Shown here piece by piece: positions 24,174-31,810 of a stretch of DNA of 64,000 nucleotides. Position 1 is the first letter of the stretch. Every line of letters begins with the position of its first letter. The translations under genes were made by a program, and so were the position numbers. The stretch comes from Mesorhizobium loti R88b (GTDB lineage Bacteria > Pseudomonadota > Alphaproteobacteria > Rhizobiales > Rhizobiaceae), in assembly GCF_013170845.1 (NCBI RefSeq), contig NZ_CP033367.1, positions 1,116,001-1,180,000 of the forward strand, read 5' to 3'. A model generated the notes under the pieces. It worked only from the letters and a program-made list of their open reading frames with translations. It was not told the origin of the DNA and ran no database searches.

Positions 24174-24561
24174 TCTTGAAGCGCTCCACCATCAATGAGA
24201 ACAGCCGCGGGGGCAGCAGGCCGTAGTCGTAGCGATCGATTGAATGCGGCACCGGACGGAGATCGTAGCCCGGCCATGCAAAGCGATTGCCTTCGTGAAG
24301 CATCACCCATGAGCGCTCGCCGTCCAGACCGAGATGGCGTTTGACAGCGGGAGGCAACTCGATCGCCACCGATGGGTCCGCCGGCGGCGCATGTGTGATC
24401 GGCACCACTGTCACGATCAAACCGTCAGCGCCGCGTTCGACGGCGAGTACGATCACACATGGACGATTCTTTCGTCCCTCTTCCTGTCCGGCCTGATGCT
24501 CATGATGCCACAGACAGGCGTAGGAGATCACAAGGCCGAGCTGCGGATCGGGAAGAGGCAT
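24127..24561 (-). CDS. PemK/MazF-like toxin of a type II toxin-antitoxin pair
   Basis: 144 residues, LPDPQLGLVISYACLWHHEH, GRKNRPCVIVLAVE, VTVVPITHAPP. The RPCVIVL and VVPITH strands match PemK-like (SH3-barrel) growth inhibitors, which usually act as mRNA interferases. The antitoxin gene precedes it by 3 nt. Assignment rests on fold motifs and gene order; it lacks some residues of classical MazF. Confidence 0.7.
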   Translation of the reverse strand: MPLPDPQLGLVISYACLWHHEHQAGQEEGRKNRPCVIVLAVERGADGLIVTVVPITHAPPADPSVAIELPPAVKRHLGLDGERSWVMLHEGNRFAWPGYDLRPVPHSIDRYDYGLLPPRLFSLMVERFKIIWEAGGQGRQIPRD

Positions 24562-24564
24562 GCC

Positions 24565-24834
24565 TTACTTGGCGTCCATCAAGGCATTGAGATGGTCGTG
24601 TTCCGATGACATGCGGCCGCTGGCGATGGCATCCACTTCCTCGCGCTTGAGATCTCTGGTCGCAAAGGATCTCTGGGCGAGGTTCTTGTAGCGCTGAAGA
24701 TCCTCATACTCGACGGCCGAAACGAAATAGCCGGTGGGGCGTCCATGGCTCATTACGGCTACCGGCTCACGCTGCACGATTTCACGGTAGCGGCCGAAAT
24801 TGCGGGTGAATTCTGTGGTGGGGACTTCACGCAT
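24565..24834 (-). CDS. Phd/YefM-like antitoxin
   Basis: 89 residues, MREVPTTEFTRNFGRYREIVQREPVAVMSHGRPTGYFVSAVEYEDLQRYK. The N-terminal Phd/YefM fold (EF.RNFGRY, PVAVMSHGRPTGYFVS) binds DNA; the C-terminal 40 residues should neutralise the toxin. ATG 24834 is chosen because AGGA lies 9 nt upstream; ATGs at 24843 and 24867 are alternatives, the latter inside the palindromes. Confidence 0.75.
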   Translation of the reverse strand: MREVPTTEFTRNFGRYREIVQREPVAVMSHGRPTGYFVSAVEYEDLQRYKNLAQRSFATRDLKREEVDAIASGRMSSEHDHLNALMDAK

Positions 24835-24846
24835 GGCGTTCATTCC

Positions 24847-24884
24847 TAAATCGCGCGATTTACGCATTAAGCGTAATTTACGCT
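24847..24884. promoter_or_regulatory. Two palindromes upstream of the Phd-like antitoxin
   Basis: TAAATCGCGCGATTTA (24847-24862) is a perfect palindrome, and AGCGTAA-T-TTACGCT (24870-24884) is a perfect inverted repeat. They lie just before the antitoxin start and are likely autoregulatory operator sites. Confidence 0.65.
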
Positions 24885-24906
24885 GATTTCGGGAATCTGT
24901 CAAAGC

Positions 24907-25314
24907 TTAGCCGGCGCTGTCCTTTACCAACTGGCGCAGCAGTTCCAGCGCCTCCTCCGCCCGCGCAGCCGGGACGAAAAGATGATCGTGATAAAAGGCC
25001 GAGACCGGATTGACGCCCATGCCGGCGCTTGCCAGCCGCGTTGTGATGGCGGCGAGGAAGCCGACTGCTTCCAGCGATGAGTGGATGTTCAGCGTGATCA
25101 TCCGGCAGCGGAACGAGGCAGTGAGTCCGGCTGCCTTCGCAGCCTCCTCGGTCACGATCAGCGTCTGGCCTTCACGCTCGCGAAACACCATCACCGGCTC
25201 CAGGCCTTCCGGTTGGGCAACCCCATGTGCAAGGGTGACGAAGACATGGACGCCAGGAAGCAATTCCGGTGTCATCGATGCCAACAAGGTCTTCAGATCG
25301 GTCTCGCCGGTCAT
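24907..25314 (-). CDS. ACT domain-containing protein
   Basis: 135 residues. The segments LPGVHVFVTLAHG, PVMVFREREGQTLIVTEEAAKAAG, FRCRMITLNIHSSLEAVGFLAAITTRLASAGMGVNPVSAFYHDHLFVPAARAEEALELLRQL form a double ACT-like arrangement of the DUF/ACT family with a C-terminal FYHDHLFVP motif. Probably cytosolic and ligand-binding. ATG 25314 is used; a ribosome site is weak. A longer antisense frame over bestrophin is not real. Confidence 0.8.
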   Translation of the reverse strand: MTGETDLKTLLASMTPELLPGVHVFVTLAHGVAQPEGLEPVMVFREREGQTLIVTEEAAKAAGLTASFRCRMITLNIHSSLEAVGFLAAITTRLASAGMGVNPVSAFYHDHLFVPAARAEEALELLRQLVKDSAG

Positions 25315-25503
25315 TTTTTTCTCATGCCTGATGTAGGACGGGGCCAAGTCTGCAGGCCTTTCAATATCCGTGACTGAAGCAAGCCGATAGTCCGCACGCT
25401 GCACGCACGACATGGCGATGTCGCTTGCCGATGGGCTTGCGAAGCTATCGCATCGCACAATAGAGAAGCTGAGGACCCGCGCCGGTCCGTGAAAGGCTCT
25501 TCG

Positions 25504-26409
25504 ATGATCGTTCGCCCGCGTCCGGGGTTCCTGCAGCTGTTCTTCATCATGCGCGGTTCCGTGGTGCCACGTATCCTGCCGCAGATTTTTGGTTTTGCGC
25601 TCTATTCGGCGATCATCGTCGCCCTCGCACGCAGGTTTCAGCTGGATCTTGGCGTCTTCAACATCACGCCGTTCGGACTGGTAGGCGTGACCCTGTCGAT
25701 CTACCTCTCCTTCCGCAACAACGCCGCCTACGACCGCTGGTGGGAGGCGCGCAAGCTGTGGGGCACGCTGGTTTTTGAGATCCGCAATCTGGCGCGGGCC
25801 ACGACCAGCCTGATCGCCGACCCGGCCGAGCAGCGCGCTTTGCTCATGGAGGCGCTTGCCTTCTGCCATTTCCTGCGCGGCCAATTGCGCAAGACCGACA
25901 GCATCAATGACGCCCGCGCCTTCATCGATGCGGATGCGGAGACGGCCGCAAAATTCGCCAATCCAGCCGACGAGATGGTCAGGCGCATGGGCCGCCGCGC
26001 CAATGCGCAGCGCCGCGTCGGCGAGGTCGATTCGATCGGCTTTCGCATCCTGGATGAGAGGCTGGCATCGATTACCGCCATCCAGGCCGGCTGCGAGCGG
26101 ATCGCCGGCACGCCGCTGCCTTTCGCCTACACGCTTTTGGTTCACCGCACGGCCTACATCGTCTGCCTGCTGCTGCCGATCGGGCTGATCTCGACAACCG
26201 GCTGGGCAACGCCACTGTTCACGGCGCTGATCGCCTACACCTTCTTCGGCCTCGACGCACTTTCGGAAGAGCTCGAGGATCCGTTCGGCACCGAGGCCAA
26301 CGACCTGGCGCTCGACGGCCTCTGCCGCGTCTGCGAAATCTCGGTGTTCGAGGCGCTGGGCGAAACACCGCCCAAGATGATTCCGGCCGAGAGGTTCTAT
26401 TTTTCCTGA
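25504..26409 (+). CDS. Bestrophin-like (UPF0187) anion channel
   Basis: 301 residues. Family signature YLSFRNNAAYDRWWEARKLWGTLV near residue 70, two N-terminal and two C-terminal membrane segments (LLVHRTAYIVCLLLPIGLIS, LFTALIAYTFFGLDAL), and ELEDPFGTEANDLALDGLCR. Bacterial bestrophins are pentameric ion channels of the inner membrane. ATG 25504 is preferred over GTG 25489. The next gene starts 2 nt after the stop. Confidence 0.9.
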   Translation: MIVRPRPGFLQLFFIMRGSVVPRILPQIFGFALYSAIIVALARRFQLDLGVFNITPFGLVGVTLSIYLSFRNNAAYDRWWEARKLWGTLVFEIRNLARATTSLIADPAEQRALLMEALAFCHFLRGQLRKTDSINDARAFIDADAETAAKFANPADEMVRRMGRRANAQRRVGEVDSIGFRILDERLASITAIQAGCERIAGTPLPFAYTLLVHRTAYIVCLLLPIGLISTTGWATPLFTALIAYTFFGLDALSEELEDPFGTEANDLALDGLCRVCEISVFEALGETPPKMIPAERFYFS

Positions 26410-26411
26410 CG

Positions 26412-26762
26412 ATGACCGTCGGAAATTTGCAGGCGCTCTGGTCAATAGAGGACAGCCGCGAGTTTATAAGAAACTGGATGTCGAAACGAATTGACAGATC
26501 ATGGGTCGTGTTTGCCAGCGTTGAGAACGACGAACACGACCGCTGTGTCGATATCTTCTCCAGGCCCGACAAATCGTTCGGCTATGAGGAATTCCGCAGG
26601 GACGTCGAGGATGGTGGCGCCTGGACGCCAACGGAATACTATTCCGGTGCGCGTTACGCTACGGCGGAACTCGCCTATGCTGCGGCGGAGAAATCCGTTG
26701 TCTGGCTGGCGGAAGTGCTGAGGGTCAGTCCGAAGCTTCGGCGCATCCCACCTTCCCACTAG
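26412..26762 (+). CDS. Hypothetical protein downstream of bestrophin
   Basis: 116 residues, starting MTVGNLQALWSIEDSREFIRNWM. It is soluble and acidic in the middle (DKSFGYEEFRRDVEDGG), with an Ala-rich helix ATAELAYAAAEKSVVWLAEVL. No family recognised. The start lies 2 nt after the bestrophin stop, suggesting coupling. Confidence 0.6.
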   Translation: MTVGNLQALWSIEDSREFIRNWMSKRIDRSWVVFASVENDEHDRCVDIFSRPDKSFGYEEFRRDVEDGGAWTPTEYYSGARYATAELAYAAAEKSVVWLAEVLRVSPKLRRIPPSH

Positions 26763-26785
26763 ACACAATTCCCCGACCACGGCAC

Positions 26786-26842
26786 TTGACCCCGCGCTTT
26801 ATTGTGCCGTATATAACCAAAAGGTTAGATAACCACTTGGTT
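26786..26842 (+). promoter_or_regulatory. Promoter and double operator of the second ArsR operon
   Basis: TTGACC (26786) and GTATAT (26810) form a -35/-10 pair with an 18-bp spacer. Two AACC-N4-GGTT palindromes follow at 26815-26826 and 26831-26842, 16 bp apart, overlapping the start site of transcription. The same core occurs in the operator of the ArsR gene at 11886. Confidence 0.7.
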
Positions 26843-26850
26843 TGATAAGA

Positions 26851-27198
26851 ATGGCAACCGACGCACTCAGCCTGACCTTGGCCGCACTGGCCGATCCGAC
26901 GCGGCGCGCCATCCTGGCACGGCTGTCGCTTGGCGAGGCTTCGGTGACCGAGTTGGCCGAACCCTTCGCCATGAGCGGTCCGGCGGTGTCGAAGCATCTC
27001 AAGGTGCTGGAGCGCGCCGGTCTGGTGGCGCGCGGCCGCGATGCGCAATTCAGGCCGCGCCGCCTGCAGCCGGAGCCGTTGCGCGAGATCGATGCATGGC
27101 TGGAATCCTATCGCGTGCTGTGGGACGGGCGGTTCGATCGGCTCGAAACCTATCTGCAGGCTTTGCAAAAGGGAGATCCCGACGGCAGCCGCAGCTGA
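26851..27198 (+). CDS. ArsR-family winged-helix repressor
   Basis: 115 residues, LAALADPTRRAILARLSLGEASVTELAEPFAMSGPAVSKHLKVLERAGLVARG and RPRRLQPEPLREIDAWLESYR. It belongs to the SRPBCC-linked ArsR subgroup without the metal motif. ATG 26851 lies only 8 nt after the second operator, leaving room for a very short leader. An SRPBCC gene follows. Confidence 0.92.
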   Translation: MATDALSLTLAALADPTRRAILARLSLGEASVTELAEPFAMSGPAVSKHLKVLERAGLVARGRDAQFRPRRLQPEPLREIDAWLESYRVLWDGRFDRLETYLQALQKGDPDGSRS

Positions 27199-27223
27199 AG
27201 GGGTGGAATCACTGGGGGAGAAC

Positions 27224-27715
27224 GTGACAGATCAGTCGATAGAAGTTCCGTCCGACGATCCGGCGATCATCATCGCCAGGACCTTTGAAGCGCCGCGCGC
27301 CCTGATGTTCAAACTGTTCACCGATCCCTACCATCTGGTGCGGTTCTGGGGACCGGAAGGATCGACCTATCCGGTCTGCGAGATGGATGTGCGGCCCGGC
27401 GGCGAATGGCGGCTGACCATGCGCTTCGCGGACGGCAGCGAATATCCGACCAACAGCGTCTATCTCGAGATCACACCGCCGGAGCGGATCGTCTACCGGG
27501 ATGCGCCGCTCGACCGCAGCCAATGGCAGGATAGCCTGGCACCGGCCCAGATGGTGACCACCATCCAGTTCGAGGATGTCGGCGGCAAGACGCGTATCGT
27601 GGCAACCGTTCGCGCCAATTCGATCGATGCGCGCGACATGGCGGTCAAGATGGGCTTTGGCCAGATGGTCATGGCGAGTTACGCCCGCCTCGAGACCTAT
27701 CTCACCACGCTTTGA
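27224..27715 (+). CDS. SRPBCC / AHSA1 family protein
   Basis: 163 residues from GTG 27224, which follows GGGGGAG. Signatures are IIARTFEAPRALMFKLFTDPYHLVRFWGPEG, VCEMDVRPGGEWRLTMRFADGSEYP and VYLEITPPERIVYRDA. It belongs to the ArsR unit; ligand unknown. The upstream in-frame extension overlaps arsR out of frame and is rejected. Confidence 0.87.
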   Translation: MTDQSIEVPSDDPAIIIARTFEAPRALMFKLFTDPYHLVRFWGPEGSTYPVCEMDVRPGGEWRLTMRFADGSEYPTNSVYLEITPPERIVYRDAPLDRSQWQDSLAPAQMVTTIQFEDVGGKTRIVATVRANSIDARDMAVKMGFGQMVMASYARLETYLTTL

Positions 27716-27870
27716 ACGAACACAGGTCCCGGCAAGGCAACGCGTCGCGCGTCGATTGCCGGGCATCAAAAAAGTATCCGCGGCGTGTCGGGTCAGCGCC
27801 TCGCCGCGCGTCCTTGGATCGACCTTCACGAAGAAGGTCGGCGCCCAACTGAAACACTGAGGGAAGAGCA

Positions 27871-28281
27871 ATGACCATTTCTGAAACCGCGCCCGTCTCG
27901 TCGGGCGCTCTGTGGACCGGCCGCGTGCTCAGCGGCGTCATCATCCTGTTCATGATCTTCGACGGCGCCATCAAGCTGCCGCCGCTCGACATCGTCACGC
28001 AAACCATGGTGCAGCTCGGCTGGCCGGCCGATCCGAACGTCGCGCGCATGCTCGGCATCATCGGCCTGGTCTCGACGGCGCTCTACGCATGGCCACGCAC
28101 CTCGGTGCTCGGCGCCATCCTGCTCACCGCCTATATGGGCGGCGCCATCGCCACCAAGGTGCGCCTCGACAGCCCGCTATTCTCGCACACGCTGTTCGGG
28201 GTCTATCTCGGTATCATCCTGTGGGCCGGCCTGTATCTGCGCGATCCCAGGCTGCGCGCGCTGATCCCGTTCGGCCGTTAA
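27871..28281 (+). CDS. DoxX-like membrane protein
   Basis: 136 residues with four hydrophobic helices: GRVLSGVIILFMIFDGAIK, MLGIIGLVSTALYAW, VLGAILLTAYMGGAIATKV, TLFGVYLGIILWAGLYL. The pattern matches DoxX-like small membrane proteins, often carried with ArsR-SRPBCC units. An AGGGAAGAG ribosome site precedes it. Function unknown. Confidence 0.85.
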   Translation: MTISETAPVSSGALWTGRVLSGVIILFMIFDGAIKLPPLDIVTQTMVQLGWPADPNVARMLGIIGLVSTALYAWPRTSVLGAILLTAYMGGAIATKVRLDSPLFSHTLFGVYLGIILWAGLYLRDPRLRALIPFGR

Positions 28282-28298
28282 GCGCGAAGGAGAGAAGA

Positions 28299-28826
28299 AT
28301 GTTCAGCACAATCCTTATCGTCCTCGTCATCATCATTGCCGCCGTCCTTATCTACGCGGCGACGCGGCCGAATGATTTTGTCACCACCCGAACGGCCGGC
28401 ATCAAGGCGCCGCCGGAAGCGATCTTCCCGCTGATCAACGATTTCAGCCGCTGGCCCGAGTGGTCGCCTTACGAAAAGCTCGACCCTGATATGAAGCGCG
28501 CCCTCTCCGGTGCGGCAAGCGGCAAGGGCGCCGCCTATGCCTGGGAAGGCAACGGCAAGGCCGGCATAGGGCGCATGGAGATCGTCAATTCGGTGCCGTC
28601 CTCGCTGGTCGCGCTCAAGCTCGATTTCGAGAAACCGTTCAGGGCCAACAACAGCGTCGACTTCACCTTGACGCCGTCTGGCGACACCACCGCCGTCACC
28701 TGGGCGATGCGCGGCAGCCGGCCCTTCATCGCCAAGCTGATGGGCCTGTTCATGAATTTCGACACGCTGATCGGTCGGGATTTCGAGGTCGGCCTCGCCA
28801 ATCTCAAGCGCAGCACCGAAGCATGA
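28299..28826 (+). CDS. Membrane-anchored SRPBCC family protein
   Basis: 175 residues. An N-terminal membrane segment, STILIVLVIIIAAVLIYAA, precedes a polyketide-cyclase-like SRPBCC domain (IKAPPEAIFPLINDFSRWPEWSPYEK, WEGNGKAGIGRMEIV, SVDFTLTPSGDTTAVTWAM). ATG 28299 follows AAGGAGAG. It is the last gene of the ArsR-SRPBCC-DoxX-SRPBCC run. Confidence 0.85.
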   Translation: MFSTILIVLVIIIAAVLIYAATRPNDFVTTRTAGIKAPPEAIFPLINDFSRWPEWSPYEKLDPDMKRALSGAASGKGAAYAWEGNGKAGIGRMEIVNSVPSSLVALKLDFEKPFRANNSVDFTLTPSGDTTAVTWAMRGSRPFIAKLMGLFMNFDTLIGRDFEVGLANLKRSTEA

Positions 28827-28867
28827 CCGGCCAGGACCTGTCCGCCGAGCGCCTTAATGGCCGGTCA
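28824..28867. terminator. Inverted repeat between convergent genes
   Basis: TGACCGGCC (28824-28832) and GGCCGGTCA (28859-28867) are perfectly complementary across a 26-nt loop, placed between convergent genes. No T-tract, so a bidirectional terminator role is only suggested. Confidence 0.35.
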
Positions 28868-28869
28868 AA

Positions 28870-29268
28870 TCATGGGATGGTGAAGGGTGCCGAGTCCGAA
28901 ACCGTTCCGTCGATGATCAGGTCGACACGATAGGTGCCAACCGGCCACCCGGCCGTGGGTTTGCTGAGCTGCGAATCCGCCTGGGTGTTCTCTCCGACAT
29001 GGAGGTCAACCTTGTCGATCGTATAGTTGGCTGGCGCAACGCCATGGGAATCGATCGAAACCCACGAGAATGTGATCGTCGACGTGGCCGGAATGTCCAC
29101 CAGGTCGGCCGATAAATAGATGACCGGCGTGTCCGCGGGGAATGCGTTCTGGGGTTCGCCGCCCTTCGTCGCGGAAAGTACGATGTTGGCGAAACCGGCC
29201 GCCTGGGCCGGCATGCCAAGGGTCAAGGCCAAAAAGGCCGCGATCGCTAAAGCCAGAACTGATTTCAA
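28870..29268 (-). CDS. Exported hypothetical protein
   Basis: 132 residues with a clear signal peptide, KSVLALAIAAFLALTLG ending AQA-AG, then a beta-rich domain (NIVLSATKGGEPQNAF, VIYLSADLVDIPATSTITFSWVSID, GTYRVDLIIDGTVSDSAPFTIP). The beta domain resembles bacterial surface or immunoglobulin-like sandwiches but is not named. TTG 29268 is preferred because GGGGAG is 8 nt upstream; a GTG at 29277 sits almost on that site. Confidence 0.65.
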   Translation of the reverse strand: MKSVLALAIAAFLALTLGMPAQAAGFANIVLSATKGGEPQNAFPADTPVIYLSADLVDIPATSTITFSWVSIDSHGVAPANYTIDKVDLHVGENTQADSQLSKPTAGWPVGTYRVDLIIDGTVSDSAPFTIP

Positions 29269-29367
29269 GACGCACACTCCCCAAACTGTATCGGCAGGAG
29301 ATCAACGTCGGAGTCTCCCGTCAACTGAAAAGGGGCGACCAGTAGGCCGCCCCCTGTATTCCTTCGT

Positions 29368-29571
29368 TTATGCCGCTGCCCGCATCGGAAAGTCGGGCGG
29401 GAGTCGCGTCGCCGCAGGGATGTCGGGAAACAGCTTTCCCGACATCACGTCAGCAATCCGGCCAAAGTTGAGGCCGGGATAATAACCCGAAATCCACGAG
29501 TACGGAATGTCCAGGTGGCGGGCCAACTTAATCACCGGGACCATATCCGGTGTTACCTTGCGGTCCTGCAT
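29368..29571 (-). CDS. Small hypothetical protein, possible HTH
   Basis: 67 residues starting MQDRKVTPDMVPVIKLARHLDIPYSWIS, with FGRIADVMSGKLFPDIP. The order of predicted helices resembles small helix-turn-helix proteins of the resolvase/phage-regulator sort, but this is a weak likeness. A strong AAAGGAAAGG site precedes the ATG. It lies in the accessory patch. Confidence 0.55.
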   Translation of the reverse strand: MQDRKVTPDMVPVIKLARHLDIPYSWISGYYPGLNFGRIADVMSGKLFPDIPAATRLPPDFPMRAAA

Positions 29572-29972
29572 TGCCTTTCCTTTCGAAAAGGTTGCGACCG
29601 AATGAACAGTTGACGCTGATTCAAGGATGAATCATTGTCGCTCCGCTGAGTGATCTGTTATTCGGTCACTGTTCGAACCCGGACCTATTCCGGGTCCGTT
29701 GTGGAGCCGAGGCATTTGCGCCGCGGCCCCTACCGCCCAGCGGCGGCTGCTGAAACTGACCAGGTCGGCAAACCTCGTCAGATCAGGAAGCGGGCGTCAT
29801 ATGGGTTCCATCGCATCTCCAATGCTCCGAATCGTCGGGATTCTCTCCCGGCGGCTCGGAGCATATTGAAAACCGACCGCTTGACAAGCGCATTCTGAGT
29901 TAGCTCCTGACTTTATTCTGTTGATTATTCTATCTGCTCGTGAGAATAATCGACCAATAGAGGAGAACGCTC
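29572..29972. other. Gap between small HTH-like gene and unknown 249-aa gene
   Basis: 401 bp with no convincing gene. It contains a CCGGACC-TATT-CCGGGTCC-like hairpin near 29675, a TTGACA at 29881 and an inverted repeat at 29923-29951 just before the next gene. AT content rises toward 29940. Confidence 0.5.
29923..29951. promoter_or_regulatory. Inverted repeat upstream of the 249-aa gene
   Basis: GATTATTCT and AGAATAATC are perfect 9-bp arms around an 11-bp spacer, 21 nt before the start at 29973. A candidate operator for this gene. Confidence 0.5.
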
Positions 29973-30722
29973 ATGGCGAAGGTTCGAAGCCCCAACTACC
30001 CCCTTGTCGATTTGGCCGGAGCACTGGTCATGGCGCGGAAGCTCTATGACAAGGACGGTCGAAACAGGGTCTCCAAATCGGCGCTAGCGTCTCACCTAGG
30101 GCATGAAAGCCTAAGTGGCCCCGCATTAGGAAAGATCGGCGCTTTACGCGCCTACGGCCTTGTCGATGGCACTGGCGATGAGAACCGGATCACTGAGGAC
30201 GCGATCACCGCGCTAATGGCTCCGGAGGATTCCCTAGATAGAGTGGATGCGCTACGCCGGATGGCATTGCAACCAAGCCTTTTCCGGGAAATTGCCAAGG
30301 AATTTCCAACGCCCCCCAGTGATAGCAATCTCCGTTATTGGCTCGCTAAACGGGGGTATTCGCCGGATGGCGCAGCGAAAGCAGCAAAGACCTATCTCAC
30401 GACAATCACGCTTGCGACCCTTCATGAGAAGGGGTATCCTCACCCGCCAACCTCCACGGAGGATGAGACGATGCAAGCTCCGGAGCCGTCACGTCCGACT
30501 CAACGGCGTGCCGAGACAAGAGAACAGCCGCCACTCAAACCGGGGATGCGGCAGGAAATCATCGCACTGGACGAGGGGGACGTGACCATCACATTCCCTG
30601 TAAATTTGTCGGCGGATAGTTTTGGGGATCTAGAGGATCACTTGAAGCTCTTTATTCGAAGGATGCAGCGTCGCGCGAACGCAAAAATTCTCGGCTTCGA
30701 CGAGGGTCAAGACCAGCACTAG
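29973..30722 (+). CDS. Hypothetical protein of an accessory rhizobial type
   Basis: 249 residues. The N-terminus MAKVRSPNYPLVDLAGALVMARKLYDKDGRNRVSKSALASHLGH and SGPALGKIGALRAYGLVDG look like a helical, winged-helix-like domain. A Pro-rich linker (160-190) leads to a C-terminal part, TITFPVNLSADSFGDLEDHLKLFIRRMQRRA. It resembles widespread unnamed rhizobial proteins of unknown function. AGGAGAA precedes ATG 29973. Codon use is less GC-rich than neighbours, suggesting transfer. Confidence 0.7.
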   Translation: MAKVRSPNYPLVDLAGALVMARKLYDKDGRNRVSKSALASHLGHESLSGPALGKIGALRAYGLVDGTGDENRITEDAITALMAPEDSLDRVDALRRMALQPSLFREIAKEFPTPPSDSNLRYWLAKRGYSPDGAAKAAKTYLTTITLATLHEKGYPHPPTSTEDETMQAPEPSRPTQRRAETREQPPLKPGMRQEIIALDEGDVTITFPVNLSADSFGDLEDHLKLFIRRMQRRANAKILGFDEGQDQH

Positions 30723-30970
30723 GCATTGCGGCGCTGCCAGTAGTCGCACCACTGGACCGAGTTCGGCGCAACACCACTGCACTGACGACCATCGCGTACT
30801 GAGTGCCGTTTGCCCGCGCCGACGCGGCCGCATCAGCACCACGACACCTGTCCGTGGCGTCAGCACATCGCAACAGCGTTTCGGCAAGGCCGCCGGACAG
30901 GATTTCTTCCGCGACTGGCGCTTCGCTCATCCGCTCCATCAAGCTGAAAGCCGCTATGGCATTGCCGCAC
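30723..30970. other. Decayed-looking stretch before the rpsP terminator
   Basis: About 250 bp. The minus strand encodes an open segment beginning MERMSEAPVAEEILSGGLAE near 30950, but its codon third positions are not GC-biased and there is no ribosome site. It may be a gene remnant. rimM would be expected here in relatives; nothing like it is seen. Confidence 0.35.
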
Positions 30971-30976
30971 AATAGC

Positions 30977-31004
30977 AAAACGGCGGGCACAGGCCCGCCG
31001 TTTT
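30977..31004 (-). terminator. Intrinsic terminator of the ffh-chorismate mutase-rpsP operon
   Basis: ACGGCGGGC and GCCCGCCGT pair around a short loop, followed by TTTT on the minus strand, 21 nt after the rpsP stop. Confidence 0.85.
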
Positions 31005-31025
31005 GTCGATGCGATGAAGCAATAT

Positions 31026-31427
31026 TTATTCGGCGGTGGCGGCTTCTGCCTCGGCCGGGGCGGCAGTGGCGGCCGCAACGGCGGCGGCAGCGTCTTCCTG
31101 CGCCTTCTTCAGAAGCGAGGCGCGTTCCTGCGCCTTCTTGCCCGGCTCGGCCTTCTTCGGGTTGGAACGGGCGTCGCGCTTGGCAATGCCGGCCTCGTCG
31201 AGGAAGCGCAGCACGCGGTCGGTCGGCTGGGCGCCGTGCGACAGCCAATGCTTGACGCGGTCGGCGTCAACCTTGACGCGCTCGCCGTCCTTGGGCAGCA
31301 GCGGGTTCCACGAGCCGAGCGACTCGATGAAACGGCCGTCGCGGGGCGAACGGGCGTCGGCAACGACGACGTGATAGTAAGGACGCTTCTTCGAGCCCGC
31401 GCGGGCCAGTCGGATCTTCAGTGCCAT
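31026..31427 (-). CDS. rpsP: 30S ribosomal protein S16
   Basis: 133 residues. The S16 core is [43 protein letters not shown], with [15 protein letters not shown]. After about residue 85 is a Lys/Ala/Glu-rich extension common in this group. It assembles early into the small ribosomal subunit. It lies downstream of ffh and chorismate mutase and ends at a strong terminator; rimM-trmD-rplS do not follow. Confidence 0.97.
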   Translation of the reverse strand: MALKIRLARAGSKKRPYYHVVVADARSPRDGRFIESLGSWNPLLPKDGERVKVDADRVKHWLSHGAQPTDRVLRFLDEAGIAKRDARSNPKKAEPGKKAQERASLLKKAQEDAAAAVAAATAAPAEAEAATAE

Positions 31428-31476
31428 TTCTTTTCTCCTAAAAACTCTGATTTCGTTGATCGGTTTGGCTGGGGTT

Positions 31477-31803
31477 TCAGCCGGTTTTCGTCACGCCGTT
31501 GGCAGCGGCGATCTGTTCGTGGTGCCGGATCACTTCGCGGACGACGAAGTTGAGGAATTTCTCCGCGAAATCCGGGTCGAGATGGGCGTCATTCGCCAGC
31601 TGGCGAAGACGGGTGATCTGCTGCTGCTCGCGCGCCGGGTCGGCCGGCGGCAAGCCATGCTCGGCCTTCAGGACGCCGACCGCCTTGGTGCAGCGGAAGC
31701 GCTCGGCCAGCATATGGATGAGGGCGGCGTCGATGTTGTCGATCGAGGCGCGGTAACCGGCCAGGATGGTACGTGCGTCGGCCATGTCTTTTTCTTCGTT
31801 CAT
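31477..31803 (-). CDS. Chorismate mutase (AroQ type)
   Basis: 108 residues, all-helical. Landmarks are [49 protein letters not shown] and [17 protein letters not shown]. The Arg in [17 protein letters not shown] and the E/Q positions match AroQ active sites, converting chorismate to prephenate. GAGGA precedes ATG 31803; ATG 31785 is an alternative. It follows ffh by 7 nt. Confidence 0.9.
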   Translation of the reverse strand: MNEEKDMADARTILAGYRASIDNIDAALIHMLAERFRCTKAVGVLKAEHGLPPADPAREQQQITRLRQLANDAHLDPDFAEKFLNFVVREVIRHHEQIAAANGVTKTG

Positions 31804-31810
31804 CGCGTCC

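Noticed and set aside
29655..29730. tRNA-like GTTCGAACCC stretch
   Set aside because: No cloverleaf, anticodon stem or CCA-side pairing could be drawn; it is just a palindromic CCGGACC/GGGTCC hairpin.
30652..31248. Minus-strand open frame covering the rpsP 3' end and downstream
   Set aside because: It crosses the rpsP gene out of frame and a strong terminator; only the 30723-30970 part is noted as a possible remnant.
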